64,000 bases of DNA from contig JAQFVV010006543.1 in the NCBI GenBank assembly GCA_028023455.1, positions 184,001 to 248,000 of the forward strand, read 5' to 3'. A program made the position numbers and the translations under genes. This document shows, in pieces, positions 12,417-23,270 of this stretch. Positions within the stretch are counted from its first letter, which is position 1. Each line of letters opens with the position of its first letter. The stretch is from Epiperipatus broadwayi (Eukaryota; Onychophora; Udeonychophora; Euonychophora; Peripatidae). The notes beneath the pieces are model-generated. The model made no database searches and was not told the DNA's origin. It saw nothing but the letters and a program-made list of their open reading frames with translations.

Positions 12417-13032
12417 ATATAATTTTCATGTGAAAAGTCAGTACAAACTGTGATGTGTAATATATTATGGTGCGATTATATTTCACTTTAAATCTTTAAT
12501 TGATATATGTGTATGAATTTAAATCAGTATTTTTCTAAGAATCTCATATAGCATACATATATAATGAAATGTTTACACAACTATTTATCAGTTTCTAACT
12601 TTTGCATGTAGGTTAAATGTTAATTTTAAAAATAAATTTTGTTTAGAGTGAATGTAAATGCAATCTTCGCAGTGTCATTTTCCATTCACTTGGGAATCAC
12701 CTTTGTTGAGCTAAGTTAAGTTTAACAATAGAAAAATGTTATTTAGAGCATAAAAATTCATTAGCTATCAAAAAATAAAATAAATTAAAAATCCATTAGC
12801 TTTTGGGACTCTTCTTTAAAGTTATAAAATTTAGCTTTCTATTATTAAACTTCTTAACTTAGCTCAACAAAGGTGATTCCCAAATAAATGAAAAATGGCA
12901 CTGCAAAGATTTCATTTATGTCAATTAAAGATTTAAAAAGAGAAATATAATCACACTATAATATATTACACATCACAGTTTATACTTTCAAAATGAAATG
13001 TGACATAATAGACTTTTCACATGAAAAATATA
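12417..13032. repeat. Foldback structure inside the Merlin element
   Basis: The left arm (about 12,417-12,735) and right arm (about 12,838-13,032) are inverted copies, though the left arm is longer. Shared words include CATGTGAAAAGTC, GTGATGTGTAATATATTA and the block AACTTAGCTCAACAAAGGTG with GATTCCCA. The spacer is about 100 bp. It could be a MITE inserted in the transposon, or non-coding Merlin sequence duplicated in inverted orientation. Confidence 0.75.
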
Positions 13033-13360
13033 ATTTTTTGGGCAGGCAAAGGTGCAAACATCCAAGTGCCTACTATAAATGCCTGGAAGGAAATTGGTAA
13101 TATTATTTTTTGTGTAATGTTCTTAATGATATGTACTAATTTCAAAGCAGAGAATAATTAATTTGATAAATTTTTTGAAGACAATTAGAAACTCTTGTGT
13201 AATGTTTTTTTTTTAGTTTATATAAATCGCTGCTTTGGAATCTGATTGCAGATGCAAATGTTGAAAGATAAATATTGATGAAATTCTATTTTTGTAACTC
13301 CCACCATTAATGAAGCCAAATCCACCATTGTTAATTTTTTTGACATTTGCCATTAAACTT

Positions 13361-13905
13361 TTTCTGTTTTTGTAGTAATTGGAATTTCATAGCATTTTCT
13401 TGGTTTCTTTTTTGTAATTTGTATTTTATAATGATTTGTTTGATTTATTATGCTATAGTCATTTTACTTTGTCCATTTCAGCAAAGAATTCTTCATTTTG
13501 AGGGGTGTTGCGTTTGATGTATTTTCACCAATTTCTGTTTTTGTAATTCGAATTTTATAGCATTTTCTTGTTTTTTTTGTAATTTGTATTTTAAAAGGAT
13601 TTGTTAGATTTATTTCGCCTTAAGCATTTTACTTTGTCCATTTCAGCAAAGAATTCTTAATTCTAGGCGGGGGGGGGGAGTGTTTCATTTGACATATTTT
13701 CACTGATTTTTGTTTTTGTAATTCGAATTTTATAGCAATTGTGGGGGGGGGGGTGTTTGACATACTTTTACTCATTTCTGTTTTTATAATGCAAATTTTA
13801 GCATTTTTTTAGTTTTTTTTGTAATTTGTATTTTAGAAGGATTTGTTTGATTTACTTTGCCTTAGACATTTTAATTAGTCAATTTAAGAAACTTTTGGAT
13901 AGAAA
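13361..13905 (+). repeat. ~172-bp tandem repeat with G runs
   Basis: Three to four head-to-tail copies start with TTTCTGTTTTTGTARTT at about 13,361, 13,532, 13,705 and 13,774; the third copy is internally shortened. Shared parts are TTTTATAGCATTTTCTTG, TTTGTAATTTGTATTTTA and TTCAGCAAAGAATTCTT. Two uninterrupted runs of about 10 G (13,669-13,678 and 13,742-13,752) stand out in this AT-rich DNA. Confidence 0.8.
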
Positions 13906-13984
13906 TGTATTACTTGCAGGCTTTTTGGCAGTTGTTGATAGTACCGCAGCATTGCCTAGTGGCACCAGGTTTTATTAATCACTT

Positions 13985-14330
13985 CCTTAACAAATAATAT
14001 GTCTGTAGTATAAATTTTACTACATCAATCTTCTGTTAGAGACTGATTTCTAACCACTTTTATCAATTTATGAAGGTGTGTAATCATAAATACATGACCA
14101 AAGGCATGTGATAAAGATGTACAATTCTCAAATATATATTGTGCTGAACCAGCACTCATCAGGTGATCTAGATCACAATCTGTTTATATATATCACTATC
14201 ATTGTTCAGTATATATAGATTACAAATTACTACAGTTTAAATAATAACTAACAAATTTACTGCTCTCCAATCTTTAACAAACAACTTATTGTAAGTATAT
14301 TAATAATTTTTATTAGTCATTTACATTGGA
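13985..14330 (+). repeat. Family S repeat unit (isolated copy)
   Basis: Homologous to the tandem units at 17.3-18.8 kb: it has the TTTTACTACA start, the ATGTATAATCAT/ATACATGACCAAAG block, and GAACCAGCACTCATCA. On the minus strand it contains CTGATGA followed by a perfect 6-bp hairpin (GTGCTG..CAGCAC, 14,141-14,155), the first half of a hammerhead core; the GAAA that should follow is decayed to AATA. Confidence 0.75.
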
Positions 14331-14334
14331 TGCC

Positions 14335-16575
14335 AGAATCCTGGGGAAAAAAATCACTGTACCGGTCGAAATTGTATGTTAACTCAATACAATTCACAGC
14401 CTGGGTAAAAGTACTTTGAATCCAACTGTACATGAGATCGAAGATAAAGAATACTTATGAATTCTGCCCTGTTTACCCACTCTCTAAATCTGAAAACTAA
14501 TTAACAACTTTTTGAGACAAGCAATTAATCTTTTTGACACTCTGGCCCACTAGAATCAATGGTAGAGCATGAGTCTCAACTAATTCATATGTCTAACTCT
14601 AATTATTAACTATCTATTTATTTAAATATATAATGGTATATGTATGACCTTGAGTCATTAGATAGCAGCACAATAATTAATTAGAAAATACTAATTTTAG
14701 AATGAAGGAATAGAGTCGAACCACAGGTAGCTTAAATTCACAGATATATTTAATAAATCATTTTTATAATTTATCTAATATCTCTGATTTGATTTTGTAA
14801 AATTATTTAATACAAGTTTCTATTCTGTCATTTATTATGCCTCTGGCAAGACAGCGGTATAGTTTATATGCCAATATAACAAATATCACGATTAGCAATT
14901 TATGGAAGATGCCCACCCAAGTCTGAGATATCGGAATGGATATTTTAAAGAGCTACTTTAAACATAATTTTCTTATGATTGAATTTCTTTTAAGAGAGAA
15001 ATGATTAACTCAAACTATAGGAACCAGTGCCGGAGAGAGTGACACATTTAAAATATAAATGGATCGCGATATTTGATATAAATATTTCAAGATTTAAAAT
15101 ACATAAATTAATCAGATCACGGTCAATCTGCCATAATGTGCTTAGACAAAGGAAAGTGAACAAATCCCAGCATTCAATATTACATTACCAGCATAAACTC
15201 AATTCACCTGCCTCTATTACCGTGATGCCAAGAAATAAAAAAAGAATGGTCCACATATTTCAGGTGAAAGAAATATGAGAATTGCCAAGGCTAGCTGAGC
15301 TTAGCTTGTCCCGGTTCTTCCCATTTTTGGCTTTCGTATCCTGGTAAATCATGGCCAGTAAAATTATCATGTGGTCTAGTTTTGATCTAGTGATCACAAA
15401 GAACCAAAGACAAGTAATCAAGCCAAATGCCAGCGAGGCAAAATACGAGTACTGGAAAAATATATTTTAGCATTTAAATATAGAATTGTGCTGAGCTAAA
15501 GATTACACAAATGTTATACAGATTGACCAAAATCGACAAACAAGAATAAAATAAGCATTAATTATTATTATGAATATTTGTAATGAGCGACACGTATCTC
15601 CCTTCCACACAAAATCCCACTAACATTTCAAATGACATTCTATTTCTCTCTTATTATTTAACATGAATATAATTTATAAACCCCCTCCCTTTCACTCTTT
15701 AAAAATGAAATAATTTAACTAAATGAACTCTCATACTTGAATCTCATGTCTTTCCACAACTAAACTGTAAATGTATAAATATAAAAAAGACACATAATAA
15801 TAGAAAATGGTTTCATCTCGACAAAATAAAGGTTGCTCCAAAATCTTCAGAGCAAGAGAATTATTTATTTTTATTTACTGACAAACATTGGTCAGGAAAT
15901 GGGCAGCAAATATTTATTTAAGTAAAGCTTTTGTCAAGATGGAACAAAATTGGCATATATTCATTTCATTTTAAGTAATTAATAATAATATTTTCTAAAC
16001 CGCAATTAGAAGGAAGTTTAGCATTAAGAAGAGGCATAATTTTAAAACAGATAGAGTAAGAGCAAAGACATTCGATTTTAAGTAATAGCAAGTATATTTT
16101 TATAGAATATTAAATTAAATATTTTATATTACATTATGGGGATTAGAAGACATTACAATTAGGAGTTACATTATTTGGTCATTGGAGTTTAGAAGAATAA
16201 ATTAGGTGGTTAGAAATAACAAATTGGAAACATATTACCTAATTTATTATGAGTCCAAGTGGAAGTTGGAATCCCATGATGAAAACTGAATTTCCACACA
16301 GGCATAGCTAGCTATGAATTGAATAAAAGAGTTCAACAGTTCAGCAGTTCATTTTTGTGAGGTTTCTCCAACTTATAGTATTTTGATGATCATATTTACA
16401 AGATAGGAGATGGGCAGGTTGATGCCATCTATTCTGCTACCATATTTCAGAACATTTTTATCATTATTTTAAAAATTTGACTGGCATAGATTTTCCAGGC
16501 AATTGCTGATAAAATCTGGGACTGGCTCATGTAGATTTGCCAGGCGATTGCTGACAAAAAACTAGAGATCATCTA
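14335..16575. other. No gene recognised
   Basis: AT-rich DNA. An 83-residue frame at 15,027-15,278 has no motif I recognise. A short duplicated phrase (GATTTGCCAGGC/GATTTTCCAGGC followed by ATTGCTGA) lies at about 16,490-16,555. No RNA or protein gene is supported. Confidence 0.4.
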
Positions 16576-17314
16576 CTTAATAAATATTGTTTGTGTAGTG
16601 TAATTTTTACAACACTATTCTCACGTTATAGGGATTTATTTTTATCTATGTTCAACACTTGTATTTTATTCATTAATTCTCAACAATATACTTTGTAAAC
16701 AATATTTTTCCTTAATATTCCTATTACCCAGGATTTTGTTTCACAACTAATTTCCTGGACCACTATACTTCACCTTCCACACTCAGAATATTCTTCTTAA
16801 TATCCTAAAACAAATTCTATCCACGTTACACAAAATAATCTCTAAACTTCATTTCAAAGATAATATCTAATATAAAATCAAGAAGGTGCAAAATATTGTA
16901 TACTCAAATGATTTTATAAAATTCATTTATATTACACTTTCATTCATTATTTTATGATATTAAATAAATCAGAGATCAGCATGTTGATATTTTATAACTA
17001 AACAGATCCTGTCTAGAATAAAATATTTTGGCAATTCATCACAAGATTAAAGCTACGCATACTTAAGTGTTCATAAATTATCTAAATACCTTTAGATAAC
17101 TCACATGGTATATTTTACATCTACATATTACATTCCTACACAATTAACATATTATTAACCATATAAATATTATACCATCTGGTTTCCATAACCAAGCATA
17201 TGATAAGCAAATAAGCATACATATAAATATTATTAAAGTAAACAACTATTTAGCTTAATTCCAAAATTATTAGAATTAAATATAATGAACTCATCCTCTT
17301 CATGGTTGTCCACA

Positions 17315-18832
17315 CATAAAAGTTATAGGACATTTATGGAGGAGTTTAATCATGAACATATGGCCAAAGATTTGTGAAAAGAAAATGTGCTAAAGCAGCA
17401 CTCATCAGTTGGCCCAGATGTCAATCTCTTTACACATATCTTTATTATTGTAGGGTATATGTAGAATGTGAATTATTACACTTTAATCCATAGGCATCAA
17501 AGTTTTTGCCTTCATAACTTTGACACAAACCACTTGGTAAATACATATTAATAGTTTTTAATAGACATTCATTAGACTAAATATTATCCACTAGATGAAT
17601 ATTTATGTTTCTAGTGTAATTTTTACTACACTTCTATCACACAAAATAGCAAGCAGTTTTATCCACTTTTAAAACCCTACAAAGATGTATAGTCATATAC
17701 ATATGATCAAAGAATGTGAAAAAAATAAGAAAAAAACCCATGGTGCATATATTATACAGAACCAGCACTCATCAATTGACCCAAATCACAATCTTTTTAC
17801 ACAGTTGTCTATCATCATTTAGTAAATATATACATAATCAATTACTACAGTTTTGTTGATAACTACCAAACTTGCTGTTCTTACAACTTTAACACAAACT
17901 GCTTGTTGGAAATATAATATTTTTTATTAGTCATTCATTAGACTAGAGATTATCTAATTAATGAATAATATTTCTTTAGTCTAATTTTTACTTCACTATT
18001 CTTATTCAATACGGAGATTTGTTTCTACCTGCTTTTAACATTTTATGGAGGAGTACATTCATGAACATATGCTCTGGCTAATTGATGAGTGCTCCTTCTT
18101 TTTACTCATATATTCATCTTTGTAGAGTATATATAGATAGCAGATGACTACAGTTTAATTAATAAGTATCAAAGTTTTTGCTTTCACAACTTTAATATAA
18201 ACCATGTGAAGGACATATATTAATAACTTTTATTAGTCATTCAATAGACTAGAGATTATTCTCTTAATGAATACTATTTCTGTAGTGTAATTTTCACTAC
18301 ACCCCTTTCATGCAAGTAGCAACAGGTTTCCATTGACTTTAACACCTGTGGATGTATGCAGTCATAAACATATGACCAAGGATATGTGAATAAGATGTAC
18401 AATATCCACAATGCATATTTCATGTTGAAACAACCCTCATCAGTAAACCCAGATCACAATATTTTTACACAGATATATACCATTGCATTAAATATATAGA
18501 TAGGCAATTTCTACAGCTTAATTAAAAACTTACTATTCTCACAACTTTTCCAGAAACTAATTGATGGAATTATATTAATAATATTTATTAGTCATTTATT
18601 GGATGAGAGATTACGCACTTAATGAATATTTTTGTAGTGTAATTTTTACATCATTGTCATACAAAGTGAGAACATTTGATGGGCATTTGACCAACATGTG
18701 AAAATGATGTATAAGCCCCAAGATGCAAATTTCATGCTGATTTAGCTTTTAACATCAGACCAAAACACAATGTATTTGCACATATCTTTATCATTGTACA
18801 GAATGTATAACTGGCCAAACTATATTTTAATT
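17315..18832 (+). repeat. Family S tandem array (left part)
   Basis: About four diverged head-to-tail units of 335-370 bp. The TCATCAG/TCATCAA words (CTGATGA/TTGATGA on the minus strand) fall at 17,402, 17,769 and 18,437. Each unit has a region of the form GTGTAATTTTTACTACA, then CATAAACATATGACCAAAG, then a CACTCATCAG block, then TTACACATATCTTTATCATT, then ACTACAGTTTAAT. The unit at 18,418-18,443 still keeps CTGATGA, a stem and GAAA on the minus strand. The array is broken at 18,833 by a hAT insertion and resumes at 21,485. Confidence 0.8.
18418..18443 (-). ncRNA. Degenerate hammerhead-like core in family S
   Basis: Minus strand: CTGATGA (18,443-18,437), a stem with GTTG..CAAC closing a TTT loop, then GAAA (18,421-18,418). 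Stem I pairing is lost, so it is probably inactive. It shows that family S descends from a hammerhead-bearing repeat like family M. Confidence 0.4.
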
Positions 18833-21476
18833 CAAAAGTCCCCAAACTTTTTTCAGCCACAGATCCCTTTACCAAAAACTTTTAAAACCCTCAATCCCCT
18901 AGTCATTTCTTTTACCTACCTAGTCATTTCCTTTACCTACTCAAATTAATAATTAATGATTGAAAAAGATAAAAGGACTACGGAATATGTCATAATTTGT
19001 GAAACATTTAATGTCGAAACTTGCACTAACGAAAATTAAAGCAAAAAAATACGAGCAGAGTTTTTTTTTCAATTTTTGACATTTACAAAATATGTAAATT
19101 CAAAATTAATACAAATATTAAAATTACTTAATTAAACATAAAAATGAAAAGAAAATAATCAATATATTCAGACAAAATTAAACATCAACAAAATTACAAT
19201 AGTGAAACATTTTAATCAGAATTATAAAAATAAGAATACCAATTAAATTTAGCTTGGAAAACTGAATAAAATGGGTGCATTTGGGAATCTGTCAACAATT
19301 TATCTATGTGTTTAAATTAGTGAATTGCATTCTCAAATCTCCATGGTTAGTGATATGCTATCGATATCTGTTCTGAAGCAGCTTTAAGACTACAATGAAG
19401 CCTCTCTCTCCCAGATAAGATTATGGAAATGCCAGCAAATACTTTTGTACAACAGTCCATAGAGCCAGGTACAGAAGTATAATATTTTGTTGCAGCCAAA
19501 ATTTTGATAACCCTGTTTCAATTGTACTTTGAGATCCTCATTCATGCTGATGGTCTTGCAAAATTTATATTTGACTCTGCACTAGTAGTGTATGCATTTA
19601 TTATCCAGTCTGGTATTTCCAATGATAGAATATCTTCGAACCTAGTTTTGAAATCTAAGTACAGCCTACCAGTGGTTGACATGTAGTAAGATATTTTCTT
19701 CTTGGATTGTGCCTGTCTTAAATAAGTTGGGGAAACCGGAAGAGCTCAGATCTTGCGATACTTTGCTTAAAAACATTAATCTGTAACAAAAGCTGATATG
19801 ACTGATTTTGTTTTGATGAGATTCAAATTATCTTTTTGCAGTTGTAAATTAATATCATCATATTTCCCAAATAAGTAGGTTAAATAACCAATATCTGTTT
19901 TAACTTTAAGTAAATTTTATTTCAAACCGAAATCCTCGTCTTCTAAAACTCTAAAACAGATTGAAAAAGTACAAAATATCTTACCAAACATAAACCTTTT
20001 GAAAGCTAGTGTTCTTCAGTATGGAAAACCAATCAGTTGAACTCTTCATCACTTTAGTAGCAGAATTAGGTGAACAGTCTATTTTGTTCATATCTGTTAT
20101 AATAAACTGAAGCAATTGATGCAATTTATCTTAAGATTCTTGGCTACTAAACATTGTCTATTGAGTGCATGTCGTTTCAGATAATTTATAAAACCATGAT
20201 AAGGACCAACTGCAGTTGGCTTTCCATCAGTCAGAACAGATATTATATTTGTCAATGGAATGACCTTTTTCCCGAAAATTAGTTCCATTAAATTAAAAAT
20301 CGATTCACTTCTGGTGTCAGTTCCTAAATTTCTTGCAAAAAGCTCTTCATGCACTTTCTGAACTTGAATAAAGCAAATGTACACCTGTAACAAAGCATTA
20401 CCAGGTAATGTTGACTCATTCAATTGGAGAGAAAAAAGTTTTTTTGCAAATGATTACACAAAGTTTTCCATGTCGTGACTCATTTCATCAATACATCTTT
20501 GACCTGGTTTATTGCTCAAAGGAATTCTTTTTAAAACATCTTGTGCAAATTTGTGTAGTACAGTCTTCAATACCTCCATAATGGCTTGTAGAATCAGTTT
20601 CTCCCCTACAGTGTGTAGCTAGCCAAACTTCGTGATGAGTAGGGATATTTTATACAATGCCCTTGACCCATCATCATTTTGCTTCCATGAAGATACAAAT
20701 GTAGTATCTATTGTGATTCTCTTCAGAATTTTATTTTTAAGTGATTGAAACTATAACAAATTCTTTTCTCTTTTGTCAGTGTGAATTCTGTTCAAGTGAT
20801 CTATTAGTTTTAATAGTTTCATAGCATCATTGCTAAAGACTTTTTTACATATGAGGCAAATTAGTAAATGTTTGTTTGATAATGATGGGACAAATTCTAG
20901 CTTCAAACAGTCCAAGCTAAACTGGCTGCACTTATTTTTTGGTTATTGTAAGAAATAAAAATTTTATTAATAAACAATTTCGATAGCTCCTCCTCAATAA
21001 ATAATTATATTCAAAGTTCAAATCACGTATTCACATCAAACAAGCTAATTTATCATGTTTTATGAAAGTGTGACTGTACAAGACTGATAGACTCTGCTAA
21101 CACCGAATATTGTCTCCCATTGCAAGCAAGTGTGGAAATGCAGTGGTTTTTCATGTCCACACTTGCTTTGGTAAGTTCAATAAGACAACACACAGACATG
21201 TTTGGGCTATATGTATTTTTATGCATTCTTACTTTGACTCTTTTAGTGACACATTTTACCTTTCCATTTACAAGTTTGGTATGTAATGTGTTTTTATCAA
21301 AAGTGTTTTTTGAATTATTTTACTTTTTAATTAAGTACCTATTGGAATTATAGATATTTTGAAGTAACAAATAGCAGTATTCATTGATGCTCCCAACTTG
21401 TTTTTGGAAACTATCAATCCTTAGAAAGTACAAATCAACACCAGGAGATTGATATTAACCACTCTGGGAACTCTTG
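18833..21476 (-). mobile_element. hAT DNA transposon (ZBED5/FAM200-like group)
   Basis: A 2,644-bp element. The ends are CAAAAGTCCCC (18,833) and, inverted, CAAGAGTTCCC (21,476), matching the CAGNGGTTCCC-type hAT termini. The flanking 8-mers TTTTAATT (18,825-18,832) and GTTTAATT (21,477-21,484) agree at seven of eight bases, as expected of the 8-bp hAT target duplication. Joining the flanks restores a family S unit, so the element went into an existing S array. Confidence 0.85.
19290..20940 (-). pseudogene. hAT transposase pseudogene, ZBED5/FAM200-like
   Basis: On the minus strand, from about 20,935 downward: a BED-type zinc finger (LICLICKKVFSND, then LIDHLNRIH), then ALYKISLLITKFG, HTVGEKLILQA, VLKRIPLSNK..QRCIDEMSHD, and the open segment 20,097-20,423 with NIISVLTDGKPTAVG and GFINYLKRHALN, which corresponds to the catalytic core region holding the second acidic residue. 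These are the ordered landmarks of the hAT transposases from which vertebrate ZBED5, FAM200 and GTF2IRD2 derive. A stop follows KFG, and frame breaks occur elsewhere. The C-terminal dimerisation region (toward 19,300) is only weakly readable. It is inactive. Confidence 0.8.
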
Positions 21477-21592
21477 GTTTAATTGATGTGTCAAACTTAC
21501 TGCTCTCGCACTTTTTAACACAAACCACTTGATAAAAGTAGATTAATTTTTTAAGTCATTCATTAGACTAGATATTAAACCACTTAATATCA
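21477..21592 (+). repeat. Family S array remainder after hAT
   Basis: This continues the interrupted S unit (TTAATT..GTCAAACTTACTGCTCTCGCAC, AACACAAACCACTTG, GTCATTCATTAGACTAGA) exactly where the unit at 18,832 stops, and so shows the insertion order: S array first, hAT later. Confidence 0.75.
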
Positions 21593-21744
21593 CATGATCA
21601 CCATCTCTTATACTACAACATAATTGTTATTAAACAAGGCAAAACTCTCCATACTGTAATGCCACCCTGTGCCAAGCATAGTAATCAATGGTTGCCAGAA
21701 GACTTGTGTATAAAATCCCTATCTAGTGCCTACTCATCCAATAT

Positions 21745-21784
21745 CCCCAGACTAGTTTCTGGCTTGTGGCTTTCATCATTGAGG
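21745..21784 (-). ncRNA. Hammerhead ribozyme, type I, mutated (family R, inverted copy)
   Basis: Minus strand: CCTCA (stem I), ATGATGA in place of CTGATGA, AAGCCACAAGCCA (stem II region), GAAA, CTAG T C (stem III ACTAGT, cleavage after C at 21,750), TGGGG (stem I partner). Stem I pairs fully, with one G-U. Loss of the invariant C3 should abolish activity. Confidence 0.6.
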
Positions 21785-22115
21785 AGCCTTGTGTGGAGAG
21801 TTTTGCCTTGTTTAATAACAATTGTGCTAGTATAAGAGACAGTGATCGTGTGATGTTTAGTGGATTAACACCAATCCTGCCTAATAGGATAGTGGTGGCT
21901 ATGGTTGTTAAAGAGCCAAAGATGCCAAAATGTATGGGTGCTGAACTGAGTTCAGACCCATATGACTATATAAGCTATTGAGCTTAGATTGAAAACATTA
22001 TTGTGTTTTCAAATTTCATTCTCATAGTTTTGTAGTTGAGTAGTGATAAAAGGGGGCTGCTGGAGAGTTGCATTAGATCCTAAGATCTAGGTGCAGTGCT
22101 CTCAGATCCAAAGTT

Positions 22116-22155
22116 CCTCACTGATGAAAGCCACAAACCAGAAACTAGTCTGGGG
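22116..22155 (+). ncRNA. Hammerhead ribozyme, type I (family R, first unit)
   Basis: CCTCA (22,116-22,120), CTGATGA (22,121-22,127), stem II region (22,128-22,140), GAAA (22,141-22,144), palindromic stem III ACTAGT (22,144-22,149), cleavage residue C at 22,150 within AGTC, and TGGGG (22,151-22,155), which pairs with CCTCA. All invariant core residues are present. The weak part is stem II: the sibling copies suggest AGGC..GCCA, and this copy has lost one G, so folding may be poor. Confidence 0.65.
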
Positions 22156-22566
22156 ATATTGAATGAGTGGGCACTAGATAGGAATTTTATTCACAAGCCT
22201 TCTGGTATGCATTGATTACTCTGGTTAGCACAGGGTGGCACTACTATATGGAGAGTTTTGCCTTGTTTAATAACAATTATGTGCTAGTATAAGAGATGGT
22301 GATCATGTGATGTTTAGTGGTTTAACACCAATCCTGCCTAATTGGGTAGTGGTGGCTATGGTTGTTAAAGAGCCAAAGACACCAAAATTTATGGATGCTG
22401 AACTGAGTTTAGACCCATATGACTATATAAGCTATTGAGCTTAGATTGAAAATATTATTGTGTCCAATTTCATTCTCATAGTATGTAGTTATGTAGAGAT
22501 AAAAGGTGGATGCTGGAGGGTTGCATAGATCCTAAGATCTAGGTGCCATTCTCTCAGATCCAAGGC

Positions 22567-22607
22567 TTCTCACTGATAAAGGTCACAAGCCAGAAACTAG
22601 TCTAGGG
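22567..22607 (+). ncRNA. Hammerhead ribozyme, decayed (family R, second unit)
   Basis: CTGATAA (G8 changed to A) at 22,573-22,579, stem II AGGT..GCCA with three pairs, GAAA at 22,593-22,596, ACTAGT stem III, C at 22,602, then TAGGG. Two lesions (core G8, and one mismatch in stem I) predict no activity. It marks the unit period. Confidence 0.55.
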
Positions 22608-22739
22608 ATATTGGATGAGTAGGCACTAGATAGGGATTTTATGCACAAGCCTTCTGGCATCCTTTGATTACTCTGGTTGGCACAGGGTGGCACTACTGTA
22701 TGGAAGTTTTGCCTTGTTTAGACTCTTTCCCTTCCTGTA

Positions 22740-23270
22740 CCTTTTTTCAGAAGTTTAGATTTTAATCTGAGCTTCCGTAGAAATGGTACATCTTACACTT
22801 ATGGGTCTCACACCATTTTATTATATTTAAAATGATTGTATTTTTTTTTTCTACAATGAAATTTAAATTTTTTATAATTTTATTTTTTTGAGATGCAATT
22901 TTTAATTTTTTTTTTTTTTTTTTAGATTTAACATTCATAAAATGATTTTACCAATGAAATGGATGGCCTCGCTGCTTTCTGAGATTATTCAAATACTGAT
23001 GTATGTATTTGTGAGCTTTCTTTTTGTTCAAAAAGATGTTGTTTTTTTTTGTATGATGAAATTTATATTTTTTTTAAGATTTTTGTTTTAATTTTTTTTT
23101 TATCTGTTTTTTATATTTAGCATTCATAAAATATATGGACTTTCTCATGACTTGCTTTGATTGGTTGCTCTGATTGCCAATGTAAGTATTTCTAAGCTTT
23201 CTCTTTGTAGATGCTAATTTTAGTGATAATTCAGATCTAAAAACTGCATTGAACAAAAAAAGTTGGTGAA
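22740..23270 (+). repeat. Imperfect T-rich duplication
   Basis: Two imperfect copies, about 22,830-23,020 and 23,035-23,210, each with TGATGAAATTT/TACAATGAAATTT, a long T tract, and TTTAGCATTCATAAAAT or TTTAACATTCATAAAAT. No gene is supported; the minus 60-residue Lys-rich frame at 23,074-23,256 is a by-product of the T tracts. Confidence 0.5.

Larger units (their letters stand above)
10741..13185 (-). mobile_element. Merlin DNA transposon with long terminal inverted repeats
   Basis: A 2.45-kb element. The left terminal inverted repeat is 10,741 to about 10,911, and the right one is about 13,040-13,185. Both start ATTGTCT and share a long block including TTAATTATTCTCTGCTTTGA and AAAAAATAATATTACCAATT. 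The internal transposase is on the minus strand (separate entry). Merlin elements usually make 8-9 bp target duplications. I find none, and Penelope homology does not resume on the right, so one flank has been rearranged. Confidence 0.8.
21576..22725 (+). repeat. Family R: 452-bp tandem repeat with inverted partial copy
   Basis: Two head-to-tail units (about 21,786-22,243 and 22,244-22,720) share GCCTTGTTTAATAACAATT, GTGATGTTTAGTGG, GTTAAAGAGCCAAAGA, the core GAACTGAGTT(T)..AGACCCATATGAC and a hammerhead motif. Equivalent ribozyme positions are 452 bp apart (22,121 and 22,573). A partial unit in inverted orientation occupies 21,576-21,785, so 21,576-22,325 is also a large inverted repeat with about 200-bp arms. 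The open frame at 21,766-21,981 is not kept in the second unit and is not called a gene. The arrangement resembles animal retrozymes, which are small tandem non-coding retroelements with hammerheads. Confidence 0.8.
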
